Positions 9,527-18,421 of a DNA stretch of 64,000 nucleotides are shown one piece after another. The notes below the pieces were generated by a model. The model saw nothing but the letters and a program-made list of their open reading frames with translations, was not told the DNA's origin and ran no database searches. A program made the position numbers and the translations under genes. Where the stretch lies: positions 23,888 through 87,887 of the forward strand of contig NZ_MDUX01000007.1 of the NCBI RefSeq assembly GCF_014736495.1, written 5' to 3'. Every line of letters starts with the position of its first letter. Position 1 is the first letter of the stretch. This DNA comes from Candidatus Dactylopiibacterium carminicum. GTDB taxonomy: Bacteria; Pseudomonadota; Gammaproteobacteria; Burkholderiales; Rhodocyclaceae.

Positions 9527-10861
9527 ATGAAGAAGCTGTATATCCGCACCTTCGGGTGCCAGATGAACGAATACGATTCGGACAAGATGGCCGACGTACT
9601 CGGTGCCCACGAAGGTCTGGAAAAGACTGATCGCCCCGAAGACGCCGACGTGATCCTGTTCAACACCTGCTCGGTGCGCGAGAAAACGCAGGAGAAGGTG
9701 TTCCACGACCTGGGTCGGGTCAAGCATCTCAAGCAGGCCAAGCCTGGACTGATCATCGGCGTGGGCGGCTGCGTGGCCTCGCAGGAAGGCGAAGCGATCA
9801 TCGCACGCGCCCCCTATGTAGACGTAGTGTTCGGCCCGCAGACCCTGCATCGCCTGCCAGAACTGATCGAAGCCAAGCGCGAAACCGGCAAATCACAGGT
9901 AGACATCAGCTTCCCCGAAAACGAGAAGTTCGATGCGCTGCCACCCGCGCGCGTCGAAGGCGCCACAGCCTTCGTTTCCATCATGGAAGGCTGCTCGAAG
10001 TTCTGTACCTACTGCATCATTCCCTACACCCGTGGCGACGAGCTTTACCGCCCGCTGGCCGACGTGCTCGCCGAGGTGGCCGAGCTCGCCGCCCAAGGCG
10101 TCACCGAGGTCACTCTGCTGGGGCAAAACGTGAACGCCTGGCGTGCGCCGATGGCGCTCGACTCCGACGAGATGGCGGACTTCGCCTTCCTGATCGAATG
10201 CGTGCATGATGTGCCCGGCATCGAGCGCATCCGCTATACCACCTCACACCCGCGCGAGATGACGGCCAGCGTGTTTGACGCCTACGCGCGCCTGCCGAAA
10301 CTCGTTTCACACTTGCACCTGCCCGTGCAGTCTGGCTCGGATCGAGTACTGGCCGCCATGAAGCGCGGCTACACCGTGCTGGAATACAAATCCGTGGTGC
10401 GCAAGCTGCGCGCGGCACGCCCGGATCTATCCATTTCCACCGACTTCATCGTGGGATTCCCCGGTGAAACGGAAGCCGATTTCGAAGCCACGATGAAACT
10501 CATCGAGGATGTGAGATTCGATGCATCTTTCAGTTTCATTTTCAGCCCTCGCCCCGGCACGCCTGCCGCGGAGCTCAAGGATGAGACCCCGCCGGGGGTG
10601 AAGACCGCACGCTTGATGCGCCTGCAGAAACGCATCGAGGAACTGGCCGCGGAAGTCAGCCAGAGTATGGTGGGCAGCACCCAGCGCGTACTTGTCGAAG
10701 GATTTTCGAAGAAGGATCCGGGGGAGCTGGCAGGCCGCACCGACAACAACCGCATCGTGAATTTCAAGGGCAATCCGCGCCAAATCGGCCACTTCATCAA
10801 TGTGAAGATCACCTCGGCCCTGCCTCACTCGCTGCGCGGCGAAGTCGCCATCGCGGAGTAA
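9527..10861 (+). CDS. miaB: tRNA-2-methylthio-N6-dimethylallyladenosine synthase
   Basis: Radical-SAM methylthiotransferase that adds the 2-methylthio group to i6A37 of tRNAs reading UNN codons. It has 444 residues. The UPF0004 domain holds cluster cysteines C11, C48 and C82; the radical-SAM cluster is C156, C160 and C163 in CSKFCTYC; a TRAM domain fills the last 65 residues ([26 protein letters not shown]). All expected residues are present. ATG 9527 begins at the usual [14 protein letters not shown]. Confidence 0.96.
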   Translation: MKKLYIRTFGCQMNEYDSDKMADVLGAHEGLEKTDRPEDADVILFNTCSVREKTQEKVFHDLGRVKHLKQAKPGLIIGVGGCVASQEGEAIIARAPYVDVVFGPQTLHRLPELIEAKRETGKSQVDISFPENEKFDALPPARVEGATAFVSIMEGCSKFCTYCIIPYTRGDELYRPLADVLAEVAELAAQGVTEVTLLGQNVNAWRAPMALDSDEMADFAFLIECVHDVPGIERIRYTTSHPREMTASVFDAYARLPKLVSHLHLPVQSGSDRVLAAMKRGYTVLEYKSVVRKLRAARPDLSISTDFIVGFPGETEADFEATMKLIEDVRFDASFSFIFSPRPGTPAAELKDETPPGVKTARLMRLQKRIEELAAEVSQSMVGSTQRVLVEGFSKKDPGELAGRTDNNRIVNFKGNPRQIGHFINVKITSALPHSLRGEVAIAE

Positions 10862-11062
10862 GCCCCGGCAAACGGAGGGCGCGCCATGCACCCTCTGCCC
10901 ACCTCACCCGGCGCGCCCCACCATCCCAGCGCCGGCTTGCGTCAACTTCCGGCAAACCGATGCTTGCCGCCTGCTCGGGCGAAGTCCACAATTCGCCCCT
11001 TCAGCGGCGGCCCTAGCATGCTGCCCGCTCACCAGCCTTTCCACCCGCTCTCATTGATCGCC

Positions 11063-11860
11063 ATGAACAAGCTCTCCGCTCTCATCGCCGCACCTTTGCT
11101 CGCCGGCCTGCTCCTGTCCGCCTGTGGCAAGAAGGAAGAAGCCCCCGTAGCAGCCGAGGCACCGGCTCCCGCCGCCAGCAAGATCGTCGTCGGTCTCGAC
11201 GATCACTTTCCCCCCATGGGTTTCCGTGACGAAAGCAACCAGCTCGTCGGTTTCGACATCGACATGGCCCGCGAAGCAGCCAAGCGCCTGGGCGTGGAAG
11301 TCGAATTCAAGCCCATCGACTGGAGCGCCAAGGAGGCCGAACTCAATGGCAAGCGTATCGACGTGCTGTGGAACGGCCTGACCATCACCGAAGAGCGTAA
11401 GCAGAACATCGGTTTCACCGCACCCTATCTGGAAAACCACCAGATCGTGATCGTCGCCACCAATTCGCCGATCAAGACCAAGGCCGAACTGGCCGGCAAG
11501 ATCGTGGGTGTGCAGGAAGGCTCGTCCGCTGTCGACGCCGTGAAAAAGGATCCGGCCGGCAACACGCTGAAGGAGCTCAAGCAGTTCGGTGACAATGTGA
11601 CCGCGCTGATGGACCTTTCCGCCGGCCGCCTGGATGCCATCGTGGTCGACGAGGTCGTCGGCCGTTACTACGCAGCCAAGAAGCCGGGGGAGTACACCGT
11701 GCTCGAAGAGAACTTCGGCACCGAGGAGTACGGTGTGGGCGTGCGCCGCGACGACACCGAATTGCTGGCGAAGATCGACCGTGCCATGGCCGACATGAAG
11801 GCCGACGGCGCTGCAGCGAAGATCTCCGAACAATGGTTCGGTGCCAATATCGTCAAGTAA
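11063..11860 (+). CDS. Polar amino acid ABC transporter, substrate-binding lipoprotein
   Basis: Periplasmic solute-binding protein, family 3, for polar amino acids. The 265-residue protein has a lipobox LLLSACG (Cys 21), an Ala/Pro-rich linker and then the SBP fold starting at KIVVGLDDHFPPMGFRDE. The family run LVGFDIDMAREAAKRLGVEVEF is intact, as is WNGLTITEERKQNIGFTAPYL. ATG 11063 is used because it gives the lipoprotein signal; a longer frame from 10886 does not. The permease and ATPase lie downstream but are separated by 285 bases holding repeat copy A, which has probably split an operon. Ligand unknown. Confidence 0.88.
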   Translation: MNKLSALIAAPLLAGLLLSACGKKEEAPVAAEAPAPAASKIVVGLDDHFPPMGFRDESNQLVGFDIDMAREAAKRLGVEVEFKPIDWSAKEAELNGKRIDVLWNGLTITEERKQNIGFTAPYLENHQIVIVATNSPIKTKAELAGKIVGVQEGSSAVDAVKKDPAGNTLKELKQFGDNVTALMDLSAGRLDAIVVDEVVGRYYAAKKPGEYTVLEENFGTEEYGVGVRRDDTELLAKIDRAMADMKADGAAAKISEQWFGANIVK

Positions 11861-11930
11861 TCCCATTCCCGGACCAGGTCTGCCTTTGTCGCCTGCGACT
11901 TCGTGGCAGCCTTGATTCGTCAATGGAAGA

Positions 11931-12058
11931 AGAACCTGTTCAAAGTCTGTAACGAGAAGCCGTCAGCGGAGTGAAGAGCAGCGCAGGAACCGGCGTGTAT
12001 GGAGATACATGAGGATTCCGAGTCGCGCATGAACCCCGATCACGGCATCGCAGCAAGG
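11931..12058 (+). repeat. Mosaic interspersed repeat, copy A (short form)
   Basis: This 128-base intergenic element matches copy B (50297-50567) along its frame: AGAACCTGTTCAAAGTCTGT at the left end, then GCCGTCAGCGG, AGGAACCGG, a GTGTAT...ATACATGAG dyad and CGCATGA-CCCCGATCA with a CGCAG-AAG right end. Compared with B it lacks two internal hairpin cassettes. It sits between the binding protein and permease of one transporter. Confidence 0.75.
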
Positions 12059-12145
12059 CTATGAACGGATTCCAAGAAACACGGAACGCCAAAGCACCGG
12101 CACACGGCCGGCCCCACAGGGCCGGCCGTGTCTTGAAGGCCTCGC

Positions 12146-12799
12146 ATGGATTACATCCTCAAGATTCTCCCCCAGCTCGTCGAAGGCGCAGGCGTCACGC
12201 TGCAGGTCTTCCTGATCACCATCGTGCTTTCCATGCCGCTGGGGCTGGCCCTGGCGCTGGGGCGCATCTCGCACTGGCGCCCACTGTCTACGGCCGTCAA
12301 TGGCTACATCTGGCTGATGCGCGGCACGCCGCTGATGCTGCAGATGCTGTTCATCTATTTCGCGCTGCCCTTCGTGCCGGTGATCGGCATCCGGCTGCCT
12401 GACTTTCCGGCCGCCATCCTCGCCTTCGTGCTCAACTACGCAGCCTATTTCGCCGAGATTTTCCGCGCCGGCATCCAGTCCATCGATCGCGGTCAGTACG
12501 AAGGAGCCAAGGTGCTGGGCATGAACTACTCCCAGACCATGCGCCGCATCGTGCTGCCGCAGATGATCCGGCGCATCCTGCCCCCGGTCTCCAACGAGAC
12601 GATCACACTGGTCAAGGACACCTCGCTGATCTATGTGCTGGCGATGAACGATCTGCTGCGCGCCGCGCGCGGCATCGTGCAGCGCGATTTCACCACCTCG
12701 CCCTTCGTCGTCGCGGCAGCCTTCTACCTGATCATGACGCTGCTGCTCACCTGGGGCTTCCAGTACCTCGAAAAACGTCAAGCCGTCTGCGATGAATGA
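12146..12799 (+). CDS. Polar amino acid ABC transporter permease
   Basis: Inner-membrane permease of the HisMQ/GlnP family, 217 residues. There are five or so hydrophobic segments, the typical [20 protein letters not shown] entry, and the EAA loop around [22 protein letters not shown] (about 115-136), which contacts the ATPase. Only one permease gene is present, so it presumably works as a homodimer. It overlaps the ATPase gene by eight bases. It is separated from the binding-protein gene by repeat A, so it may depend on read-through or on a new promoter. Confidence 0.9.
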   Translation: MDYILKILPQLVEGAGVTLQVFLITIVLSMPLGLALALGRISHWRPLSTAVNGYIWLMRGTPLMLQMLFIYFALPFVPVIGIRLPDFPAAILAFVLNYAAYFAEIFRAGIQSIDRGQYEGAKVLGMNYSQTMRRIVLPQMIRRILPPVSNETITLVKDTSLIYVLAMNDLLRAARGIVQRDFTTSPFVVAAAFYLIMTLLLTWGFQYLEKRQAVCDE

Positions 12800-13556
12800 C
12801 AAGATGATCAAGGCCCACGCGCTGCACAAACGCTTTGGCCAACACGAAGTGCTCAAGAGTGTCTCGCTCGAGATGGGCAAGGGTGAGGTCATCGCCGTAA
12901 TCGGCCCTTCGGGCTCCGGCAAGAGCACCTTCCTGCGTTGCCTCAACCATCTGGAAACCATCGATGCCGGACGCATCGAGATCGAGGGGGAAGTGCTGGC
13001 CGACACCGATGCCGCCGGCCACTGCCGCTATGCGCCCGACCCGGAACTGCGCCGCATCTGCCGGCGCATGGGCATGGTGTTCCAGCACTTCAACCTGTTC
13101 CCGCACATGACGGTGTTGCAGAACATCATCGAAGCGCCGATCACCGTGAAAGGCATGCGCCGCGAGGAGGTCATCCCGAAAGCCGAGGCCCTGCTCGCCA
13201 AGGTCGGCCTTTCCGCCAAGCGCGACGCCTATCCCGGCCGACTCTCTGGCGGCCAGAAACAGCGCGTGGCGATCGCCCGCGCACTGGCGATGGAGCCGGA
13301 CATCATGCTCTTCGATGAGCCCACCTCGGCACTCGATCCGGAACTCACCGGCGAAGTGCTGCGCACCATGCGCGAGCTGGCCGAGGAACACATGACCATG
13401 CTGGTCGTCACGCACGAAATGGGTTTCGCGCGCGAAGTCGCCAACCGCGTGATCTTCATGGATCAGGGGCAGATCGTCGAAGAGCGTCCTGCTGCCGAAT
13501 TCTTCGCATCCCCGGCGCATCCCCGCGCACGAGCGTTTCTCGATAACATGCTGTAG
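12792..13556 (+). CDS. Polar amino acid ABC transporter ATP-binding protein
   Basis: GlnQ/ArtP-type ATPase of 254 residues that drives the permease just upstream. Walker A is GPSGSGKST (about 38-46), the Q-loop [20 protein letters not shown], the signature LSGGQKQR, Walker [15 protein letters not shown] and the switch histidine in VVTHEMGF, all intact. The start overlaps the permease end by eight bases. Substrate is not predictable beyond polar amino acids. Confidence 0.93.
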   Translation: MNDKMIKAHALHKRFGQHEVLKSVSLEMGKGEVIAVIGPSGSGKSTFLRCLNHLETIDAGRIEIEGEVLADTDAAGHCRYAPDPELRRICRRMGMVFQHFNLFPHMTVLQNIIEAPITVKGMRREEVIPKAEALLAKVGLSAKRDAYPGRLSGGQKQRVAIARALAMEPDIMLFDEPTSALDPELTGEVLRTMRELAEEHMTMLVVTHEMGFAREVANRVIFMDQGQIVEERPAAEFFASPAHPRARAFLDNML

Positions 13557-13579
13557 CACCGTCCTCTCCAGGCCAGACA

Positions 13580-13981
13580 ATGATCGATCACACCGGTATC
13601 AACGTCAGCAGTTTCGTCATCAGCAAGGCGTTCTACGAAACGGTTCTGGCAATGCTGGGCTATACGCTCCGGCTGGGGCTCAAGAAAGCAGCGGGTTTCG
13701 GTGATGGCAACGGAGCCGACCCCGGCGGCGACTTCTGGATTTCGGAAGGCACGCCCTTCACTCCCAGAAGTCACATTGCGTTTCATGCCCGCAACGAAGC
13801 GGAAGTGAATGCCTTCTTTGAAGCCGCACTGGCTGCCGGCGGCAAGAGCAATGGGGCACCGGGGATTCGCCCCCATTACCATGCCAGCTACTACGCCACT
13901 TTCGTCCATGACCCGGATGGCTACAACATTGAAGCCGTCTTCCATGGGAACGGCGCACCCTCACATCCTCCCGAGATCTGA
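13580..13981 (+). CDS. VOC (glyoxalase/bleomycin resistance) family protein
   Basis: A single VOC fold of 133 residues: IDHTGINVSSFVISKAFYETVLAMLGY at the start, HIAFHARNEAEVNAFFEAALAAGG in the middle, and YYATFVHDPDGYNIEAVFHG at the end. Candidate metal ligands are H3, H69 or H71 and E130, the usual paired-betaalphabeta positions. These proteins bind a divalent metal and act as lyases, dioxygenases or resistance proteins; nothing identifies the substrate. It is 23 bases after the ABC ATPase and 15 before phoH. Confidence 0.8.
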   Translation: MIDHTGINVSSFVISKAFYETVLAMLGYTLRLGLKKAAGFGDGNGADPGGDFWISEGTPFTPRSHIAFHARNEAEVNAFFEAALAAGGKSNGAPGIRPHYHASYYATFVHDPDGYNIEAVFHGNGAPSHPPEI

Positions 13982-13996
13982 TCCAGCCTTCCTACC

Positions 13997-15034
13997 GTGC
14001 CGATCGAACCCCAGAAACCCGCAGCCGCGCCCCGTACCCGCCGCCTCGAAGTCCAGCTCGCGCCACCCGACAACGCCCGCCTGGCGAACCTGTGCGGTGC
14101 GCTGGACGAAAATCTGCGCCAGATCGAAGCCGCCTACGACGTGGCGATCGCGCGGCGTGGCGAACAACTCACGCTGCACGGAGAGCCTGGCAAGCTGCAT
14201 TCGGCACGTGCCGCGCTGCAAGAGTTCTACCGCCGCGCCGAGCAGCATCTGACGGTGGAAGACATCCAGCTCGGCCTGATCGAGCTCGCCAAACGGGACG
14301 ACACCAGTCCGGCTGCACCTACGCTACTCACACGCCGCACGGATCTCCACGGCCGCACCCCACGGCAGAACGAATATCTGCGCAACATCCAGAGCCACGA
14401 CATCACCTTCGGCCTCGGCCCGGCCGGGACAGGCAAGACCTACCTTGCCGTGGCCTGCGCCGTGGATGCCTTCGAGCGCGAGCAGGTACAGCGCATCATT
14501 CTCACCCGGCCGGCAGTGGAAGCCGGCGAGCGCCTGGGCTTCCTGCCCGGCGATCTCACGCAGAAGGTCGACCCCTATCTGCGTCCGCTGTATGACGCGC
14601 TCTACGATCTGATGGGCTTCGACCGCGTGGCCAAGATGTTCGAACGCCAGTGCATCGAGATCGCACCGCTGGCCTTCATGCGCGGCCGCACACTGTCCAA
14701 CGCCTTCATCATCCTCGATGAGGCACAGAACACCACGCCGGAACAGATAAAGATGTTCCTCACACGCATCGGCATCGGCTCGCGTGCGGTGGTCACCGGC
14801 GACCTCACGCAGATTGACCTGCCTCGTGGCCACAAGAGCGGGCTACGCGACGCGGTCGGCACGCTTGCCGATGTGCGGGGCATCGCCATGACCCGTTTCA
14901 ACCGTGAGGACGTGGTGCGCCATCCGCTGGTCGCCCGCATCGTCGAAGCCTATGAACGTGCGGCAGCGCAACGGGAAGCCGCCGAGGATGGGCGCACGGC
15001 TCCTGGCGAAGCAACGACGGGCGCCGCCAAATGA
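13997..15034 (+). CDS. ybeZ: PhoH-like ATPase (YbeZ)
   Basis: An ATPase of 345 residues linked in the family to ribosome maturation and RNA turnover with YbeY. An N-terminal KH-like part (about 15-90) precedes the P-loop domain: Walker A GPAGTGKT (141-148), then TRPAVEAGERLGFLPGDL, Walker B FIILDEAQN and TGDLTQIDLP. The start is GTG at 13997; no better ATG lies at the N-terminus. In most betaproteobacteria ybeY follows directly, but here a nucleotidyltransferase follows. The last 30 residues are low-complexity and variable in the family. Confidence 0.9.
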   Translation: MPIEPQKPAAAPRTRRLEVQLAPPDNARLANLCGALDENLRQIEAAYDVAIARRGEQLTLHGEPGKLHSARAALQEFYRRAEQHLTVEDIQLGLIELAKRDDTSPAAPTLLTRRTDLHGRTPRQNEYLRNIQSHDITFGLGPAGTGKTYLAVACAVDAFEREQVQRIILTRPAVEAGERLGFLPGDLTQKVDPYLRPLYDALYDLMGFDRVAKMFERQCIEIAPLAFMRGRTLSNAFIILDEAQNTTPEQIKMFLTRIGIGSRAVVTGDLTQIDLPRGHKSGLRDAVGTLADVRGIAMTRFNREDVVRHPLVARIVEAYERAAAQREAAEDGRTAPGEATTGAAK

Positions 15035-15091
15035 CATATCCCCGGGGCTTGCCACGCACCGTGCATCCGTTATCGCGTCTCACGTAACGCC

Positions 15092-15781
15092 ATGAAAGCC
15101 ATGATCCTCGCCGCCGGTCGCGGTGAACGCATGCGACCGCTGACCGACCACTGCCCGAAGCCCATGCTTTTCGCCGGAGGCAAGCCTCTGATCGTCTGGC
15201 ATATCGAACGACTGGTACGCGCGGGTTTCCGCGAACTGGTGATCAATCATGCCTACCTGGGTCACATGCTGGTCGAACGCCTGGGCAATGGCGAGGAATG
15301 GGGTGTGCATATCGACTACTCGCAGGAAGCAGAAGCACTGGAGACTGCCGGCGGCATCGCCAAGGCCCTGCCCTTGCTGGGCGATGCACCTTTCCTGGTC
15401 GTGAATGGCGATGTGTACTGCGAGTTCGATTTCGCCACCTTCAGTGCGCGGGCGCTAGCACGCATCACCCAGGGCAAGCAGGCGCACATCGCACTGGTGG
15501 GCAACCCCCCGCATCATCCGGCCGGAGATTTCGTGCTCGATGCCAGTGGTCAGGTCCGCTCCGAAGGTGGCAGCACCCTGACATTCAGCGGAATCGGCGT
15601 ATATCGTCCGACGCTGTTTGCCGGCGTCGAGCGAGGCAGTAAGGCACGCCTTGCGCCCTTGTTGCGTGGCGCCATCCAGACAGGCCAACTATCCGGTGAA
15701 CATTTCCGTGGCCGCTGGGAAGATGTCGGGACTCCGGAACGGCTGGCCGAGCTGGATACCGAACTGCGTCAGTTTTTCTGA
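15092..15781 (+). CDS. murU: MurU-like sugar-phosphate nucleotidyltransferase
   Basis: Likely N-acetylmuramate alpha-1-phosphate uridylyltransferase of the cell-wall recycling route. The 229-residue protein has the nucleotidyltransferase signature LAAGRGERMRPLTDHCPKPM (about 7-26), the metal-binding VNGDVY run (about 108-113) and the C-terminal GRWEDVGTPERLAELD. This length and lack of extra domains match MurU. In Pseudomonas murU sits beside amgK, the anomeric kinase; no amgK is seen next to it here, so another NDP-sugar synthase role remains possible. Confidence 0.75.
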   Translation: MKAMILAAGRGERMRPLTDHCPKPMLFAGGKPLIVWHIERLVRAGFRELVINHAYLGHMLVERLGNGEEWGVHIDYSQEAEALETAGGIAKALPLLGDAPFLVVNGDVYCEFDFATFSARALARITQGKQAHIALVGNPPHHPAGDFVLDASGQVRSEGGSTLTFSGIGVYRPTLFAGVERGSKARLAPLLRGAIQTGQLSGEHFRGRWEDVGTPERLAELDTELRQFF

Positions 15782-15794
15782 ACAGGCAATCACC

Positions 15795-16514
15795 ATGAAA
15801 CGAGCCCTTGTCACCGGCGCCAGCGGCGCCATCGGTGGAGCCATCGCACGCCGCCTGGCTGCCGCTGGCCACGAAGTCATCGTCCATGCCAATCGCCAGC
15901 TGGTTGCCGCCGAAGCCCTGGCGATGGAACTCGTCGCCGCAGGCTACAAGGCCCGTGCAGTGCAGTTCGACGTCACGGATGCTGCAACCTGCCAGACAGC
16001 GCTGGAAGCACTGCTTGCCGAAGGCCCCATCCAGATCCTGGTGAACAACGCCGGCATCCACGATGACGCCGTATTCCCCGGCATGAGTGCCACACAATGG
16101 CAACGCGTGATCGACGTCTCGCTCAATGGCTTCTTCCACGTCGCCCAGCCGCTCACGATGCCCATGATCCGCACACGCTGGGGTCGCATCATCACCATCA
16201 GCTCGGTGGCCGCCATCACTGGCAACCGGGGGCAGGTGAACTATGCCGCGGCCAAGGGCGCGTTGCATTCGGCCAGCAAATCATTGGCGCTTGAGCTGGC
16301 CAGCCGGGGCATCACAGTGAACGCAGTGGCACCTGGCATCATCCAGTCGGACATGACCAAGGATGTGTTCGACGCCGAGACGGTCAAGCAGATGGTACCG
16401 ATGAAGCGCGCGGGCCAGCCGGACGAGGTGGCGGCGCTGGTCGCCTTCCTCGCCTCGGATGAGGCCGCGTACATCACCGGCCAGGTCATCTCCATCAACG
16501 GCGGCATGATCTAG
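15795..16514 (+). CDS. 3-oxoacyl-ACP reductase-like SDR (FabG family)
   Basis: Short-chain dehydrogenase of 239 residues. TGASGAIG (8-15) binds NADP, NNAG is at about 84-87, the catalytic S and Y are in ISSVAAITGNRGQVNYAAAK, and the C-terminal VAPGIIQSDMT and GQVISINGGMI are FabG-like. A second copy of FabG in a GC-rich betaproteobacterium may serve fatty acid, aryl polyene or polyhydroxyalkanoate synthesis. It is not beside fab genes, so its acyl chain is unknown. ATG 15795 is 13 bases after murU. Confidence 0.82.
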   Translation: MKRALVTGASGAIGGAIARRLAAAGHEVIVHANRQLVAAEALAMELVAAGYKARAVQFDVTDAATCQTALEALLAEGPIQILVNNAGIHDDAVFPGMSATQWQRVIDVSLNGFFHVAQPLTMPMIRTRWGRIITISSVAAITGNRGQVNYAAAKGALHSASKSLALELASRGITVNAVAPGIIQSDMTKDVFDAETVKQMVPMKRAGQPDEVAALVAFLASDEAAYITGQVISINGGMI

Positions 16515-16702
16515 GGGCTACTGACATTAATTCCAATGCTATTCATCTGTTGATCGGCTACGCCCCAGCCCACTCTTAACACCTGCAAAACGCGTTAAAG
16601 AGAACGCTGGAAACCCTTCCTCCACGCTAAGCTGCGAATGTGGTGGGGACTGTCGACCCCGTCCGTGGGCAGGGAGTTTGCATGAGGTTCGAAGGGGTGT
16701 GC

Positions 16703-17263
16703 ATGAACGGCAGAACTGTCTGGTTGAGCGGCCTCGCCGCCTTCTGGCTGGGCGGCTGCATCATCACACCCAGTCCGGAACTCGTGGCCTTGCAACTGGC
16801 CGGCACCGCCGTGACCACCGTCGCCTCGGTGGCGCCGGACTCCCCGGACACTCCGATCGTCCACACCTACGAAAGGCCCAGGATGGTGTGCATCGAATAC
16901 AACCCGGTGGTCAGCGTGGAAGACTTCGTACCCTCGCTGCAGGCCGAATTCAGCCGGTTCGGCGTGGAAACGCGCGTGTATGAGGGCGGAATGCCGGAGA
17001 GTTGCCGCTACACCCTGCACTACGTCGCCCAGCGAGAATGGAATCGGAGCACATTCGGTAGCGATTACAGCAGTTACATGAGCTCGGCGCGCCTGGAACT
17101 GCGCCTACGCGGCAGCATGTTGGCTGCGGCCAGCTACAGACCGGGCATGCTCGGCTATGACAAGTGGGCCAGCACCCGCAGCAAACTATCACCGTCGGTA
17201 CGCGTGCTGGTGTACGGCAACGCGGAAGGGAAACCACCAGTGACCAGCAGCAGTACCCCTTGA
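16703..17263 (+). CDS. Putative lipoprotein, Sbal_3080-like
   Basis: A 186-residue protein with a lipoprotein signal: MNGRTVWLSGLAAFWLGGC, lipobox LGGC (Cys 19). The mature part has MVCIEYNPVVSVEDFVPSLQ, a sensing-domain-like alpha/beta pattern, SCRYTLHYVAQREWN, and a final strand with ARLELRLRGSMLAAASY and YDKWAS, resembling the Sbal_3080 lipoprotein family from memory. Function unknown. A start at 16682 is also possible because AGGGAG lies before it, but 16703 gives the compact signal peptide. It is followed by a tiny ORF and, convergently, an orphan flgH. Confidence 0.6.
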   Translation: MNGRTVWLSGLAAFWLGGCIITPSPELVALQLAGTAVTTVASVAPDSPDTPIVHTYERPRMVCIEYNPVVSVEDFVPSLQAEFSRFGVETRVYEGGMPESCRYTLHYVAQREWNRSTFGSDYSSYMSSARLELRLRGSMLAAASYRPGMLGYDKWASTRSKLSPSVRVLVYGNAEGKPPVTSSSTP

Positions 17264-17290
17264 ATCCAAACCCCATCAGGAGTCTAGAAC

Positions 17291-17500
17291 ATGAGCAGCA
17301 TACGTCCAGTCAATCATCCCGCCCTATCGAGGAGCTACGTTCAGGAGTTTGCCAATGGCACCGAAAACCGGATAAAGCAGTTCGGCAATGCGTTGGGCAA
17401 CGCCATAGGGAGTGGCGCATCAGCCGTAGTCGGCACCGTCAGTGACGGAGTCGGTATTGGCGTGCGCGCAGCGGGGAAGATCATCGACATCTGGGTGTGA
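17291..17500 (+). CDS. Small hypothetical protein with Gly/Ala-rich helix
   Basis: Not recognised. The 69 residues begin MSSIRPVNHPAL, then carry a long Gly/Ala/Val stretch (GNALGNAIGSGASAVVGTVSDGVGIGVRAAG, about 31-61) that could form one amphipathic or membrane-inserted helix, ending in KIIDIWV. The ribosome site CAGGAG lies just before the ATG, and the gene follows the lipoprotein gene by 27 bases, so it is likely expressed with it. A small envelope or toxin-like peptide is imaginable but unsupported. Its stop is four bases from the end of convergent flgH. Confidence 0.5.
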   Translation: MSSIRPVNHPALSRSYVQEFANGTENRIKQFGNALGNAIGSGASAVVGTVSDGVGIGVRAAGKIIDIWV

Positions 17501-17504
17501 GACA

Positions 17505-18218
17505 TCACCAGAGCGTCAGCGAATCTGTAAGCATGCGCTGCAGCCAGCTGCGGTCGGTGGTATCCGTGATCAAACCCACACCAACCTGCTCCAGCCGCGC
17601 ATCCATCACATCACCCGAAGCCACGATTCGCCCGGACTTTATGTCGATAGGATCGACCACACCCGAAAAGCGCAGGGTGTTGACCGAACCGTTGAAGGCA
17701 ATGCTCTTTTCACCGGCTACGACCAGATTTCCGTTGGGCAGCACATTGATCACCGAGGCCGCCAGCTTGCCCGAAAGCTTGTTGGTGGTTTCGGTCGTGC
17801 CGGAACCATCGAAGGAATCGCTGCCACTGGCCGAATAATCCGCATTGATGATCCGGTTGATCAGGCTGCTCATGGTATCGGCGCCGCCCGGCCCCTTGGT
17901 GGCCACCTGATTGTCGCGCGAGGTATTCGTCTTGACCTTCTGACTGGCGGTCAGGCTCTCGGAGATCTCGATCTTCAGCGAATCTCCGACATAGCGCGGC
18001 TTGGTATCCCCCTGCAGCATCTGCATGCCGCCAGGGCTGGCTGCCTGAAAGATCGCACCTGGATTCGTCTGACGTTCGACACTGGCACGCGACATCACGG
18101 GACGATTGTCGGTAGGTAGTTGCACCAGGCTGGGCTTTCCGGCGCACGCTTGCAGACAGGCCAGCAGCACCAGCCCTGCTCCCTGCCGCACACCCCGGTA
18201 TTCCCCCTTGCGCAACAT
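17505..18218 (-). CDS. flgH: FlgH-like flagellar L-ring lipoprotein (orphan)
   Basis: Resembles FlgH, which forms the outer-membrane L ring of the flagellum. The protein has 237 residues; the lipobox is LQACAG. The mature part contains RYVGDSLKIEISESLTASQK, SRDNQVATKGPGG, GSGTTETTNKLSGKLAASVINVLPNGNLVVAGEKSI and RFSGVVDPIDI, all FlgH marks. ATG 18218 is chosen because it puts the lipobox near residue 25. No other flagellar gene lies nearby, which is unusual because flgH normally sits between flgG and flgI. The C-terminus (WLQRMLTDSLTLW) is longer than usual. Confidence 0.75.
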   Translation of the reverse strand: MLRKGEYRGVRQGAGLVLLACLQACAGKPSLVQLPTDNRPVMSRASVERQTNPGAIFQAASPGGMQMLQGDTKPRYVGDSLKIEISESLTASQKVKTNTSRDNQVATKGPGGADTMSSLINRIINADYSASGSDSFDGSGTTETTNKLSGKLAASVINVLPNGNLVVAGEKSIAFNGSVNTLRFSGVVDPIDIKSGRIVASGDVMDARLEQVGVGLITDTTDRSWLQRMLTDSLTLW

Positions 18219-18421
18219 CACACCTGCCCCCGCAAGCCATGTCAGACGGAGCTTATTATCCCGAGACAGGTGCAAAACGACCTTTATGGCAGATTAACTC
18301 TCCTCAAGATGCGCAAAACTTTAACAAGAACACACCCGACCATCGACCTAGAAGGCAAGCACGACATGCCGGGACACCGCACATGCCGACACACGGCGGT
18401 CACCCTGCCGCGAAGCAGGAC

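Noticed and set aside
10886..11062. N-terminal extension of the amino-acid-binding protein
   Set aside because: It would bury the clear lipoprotein signal that begins at ATG 11063.
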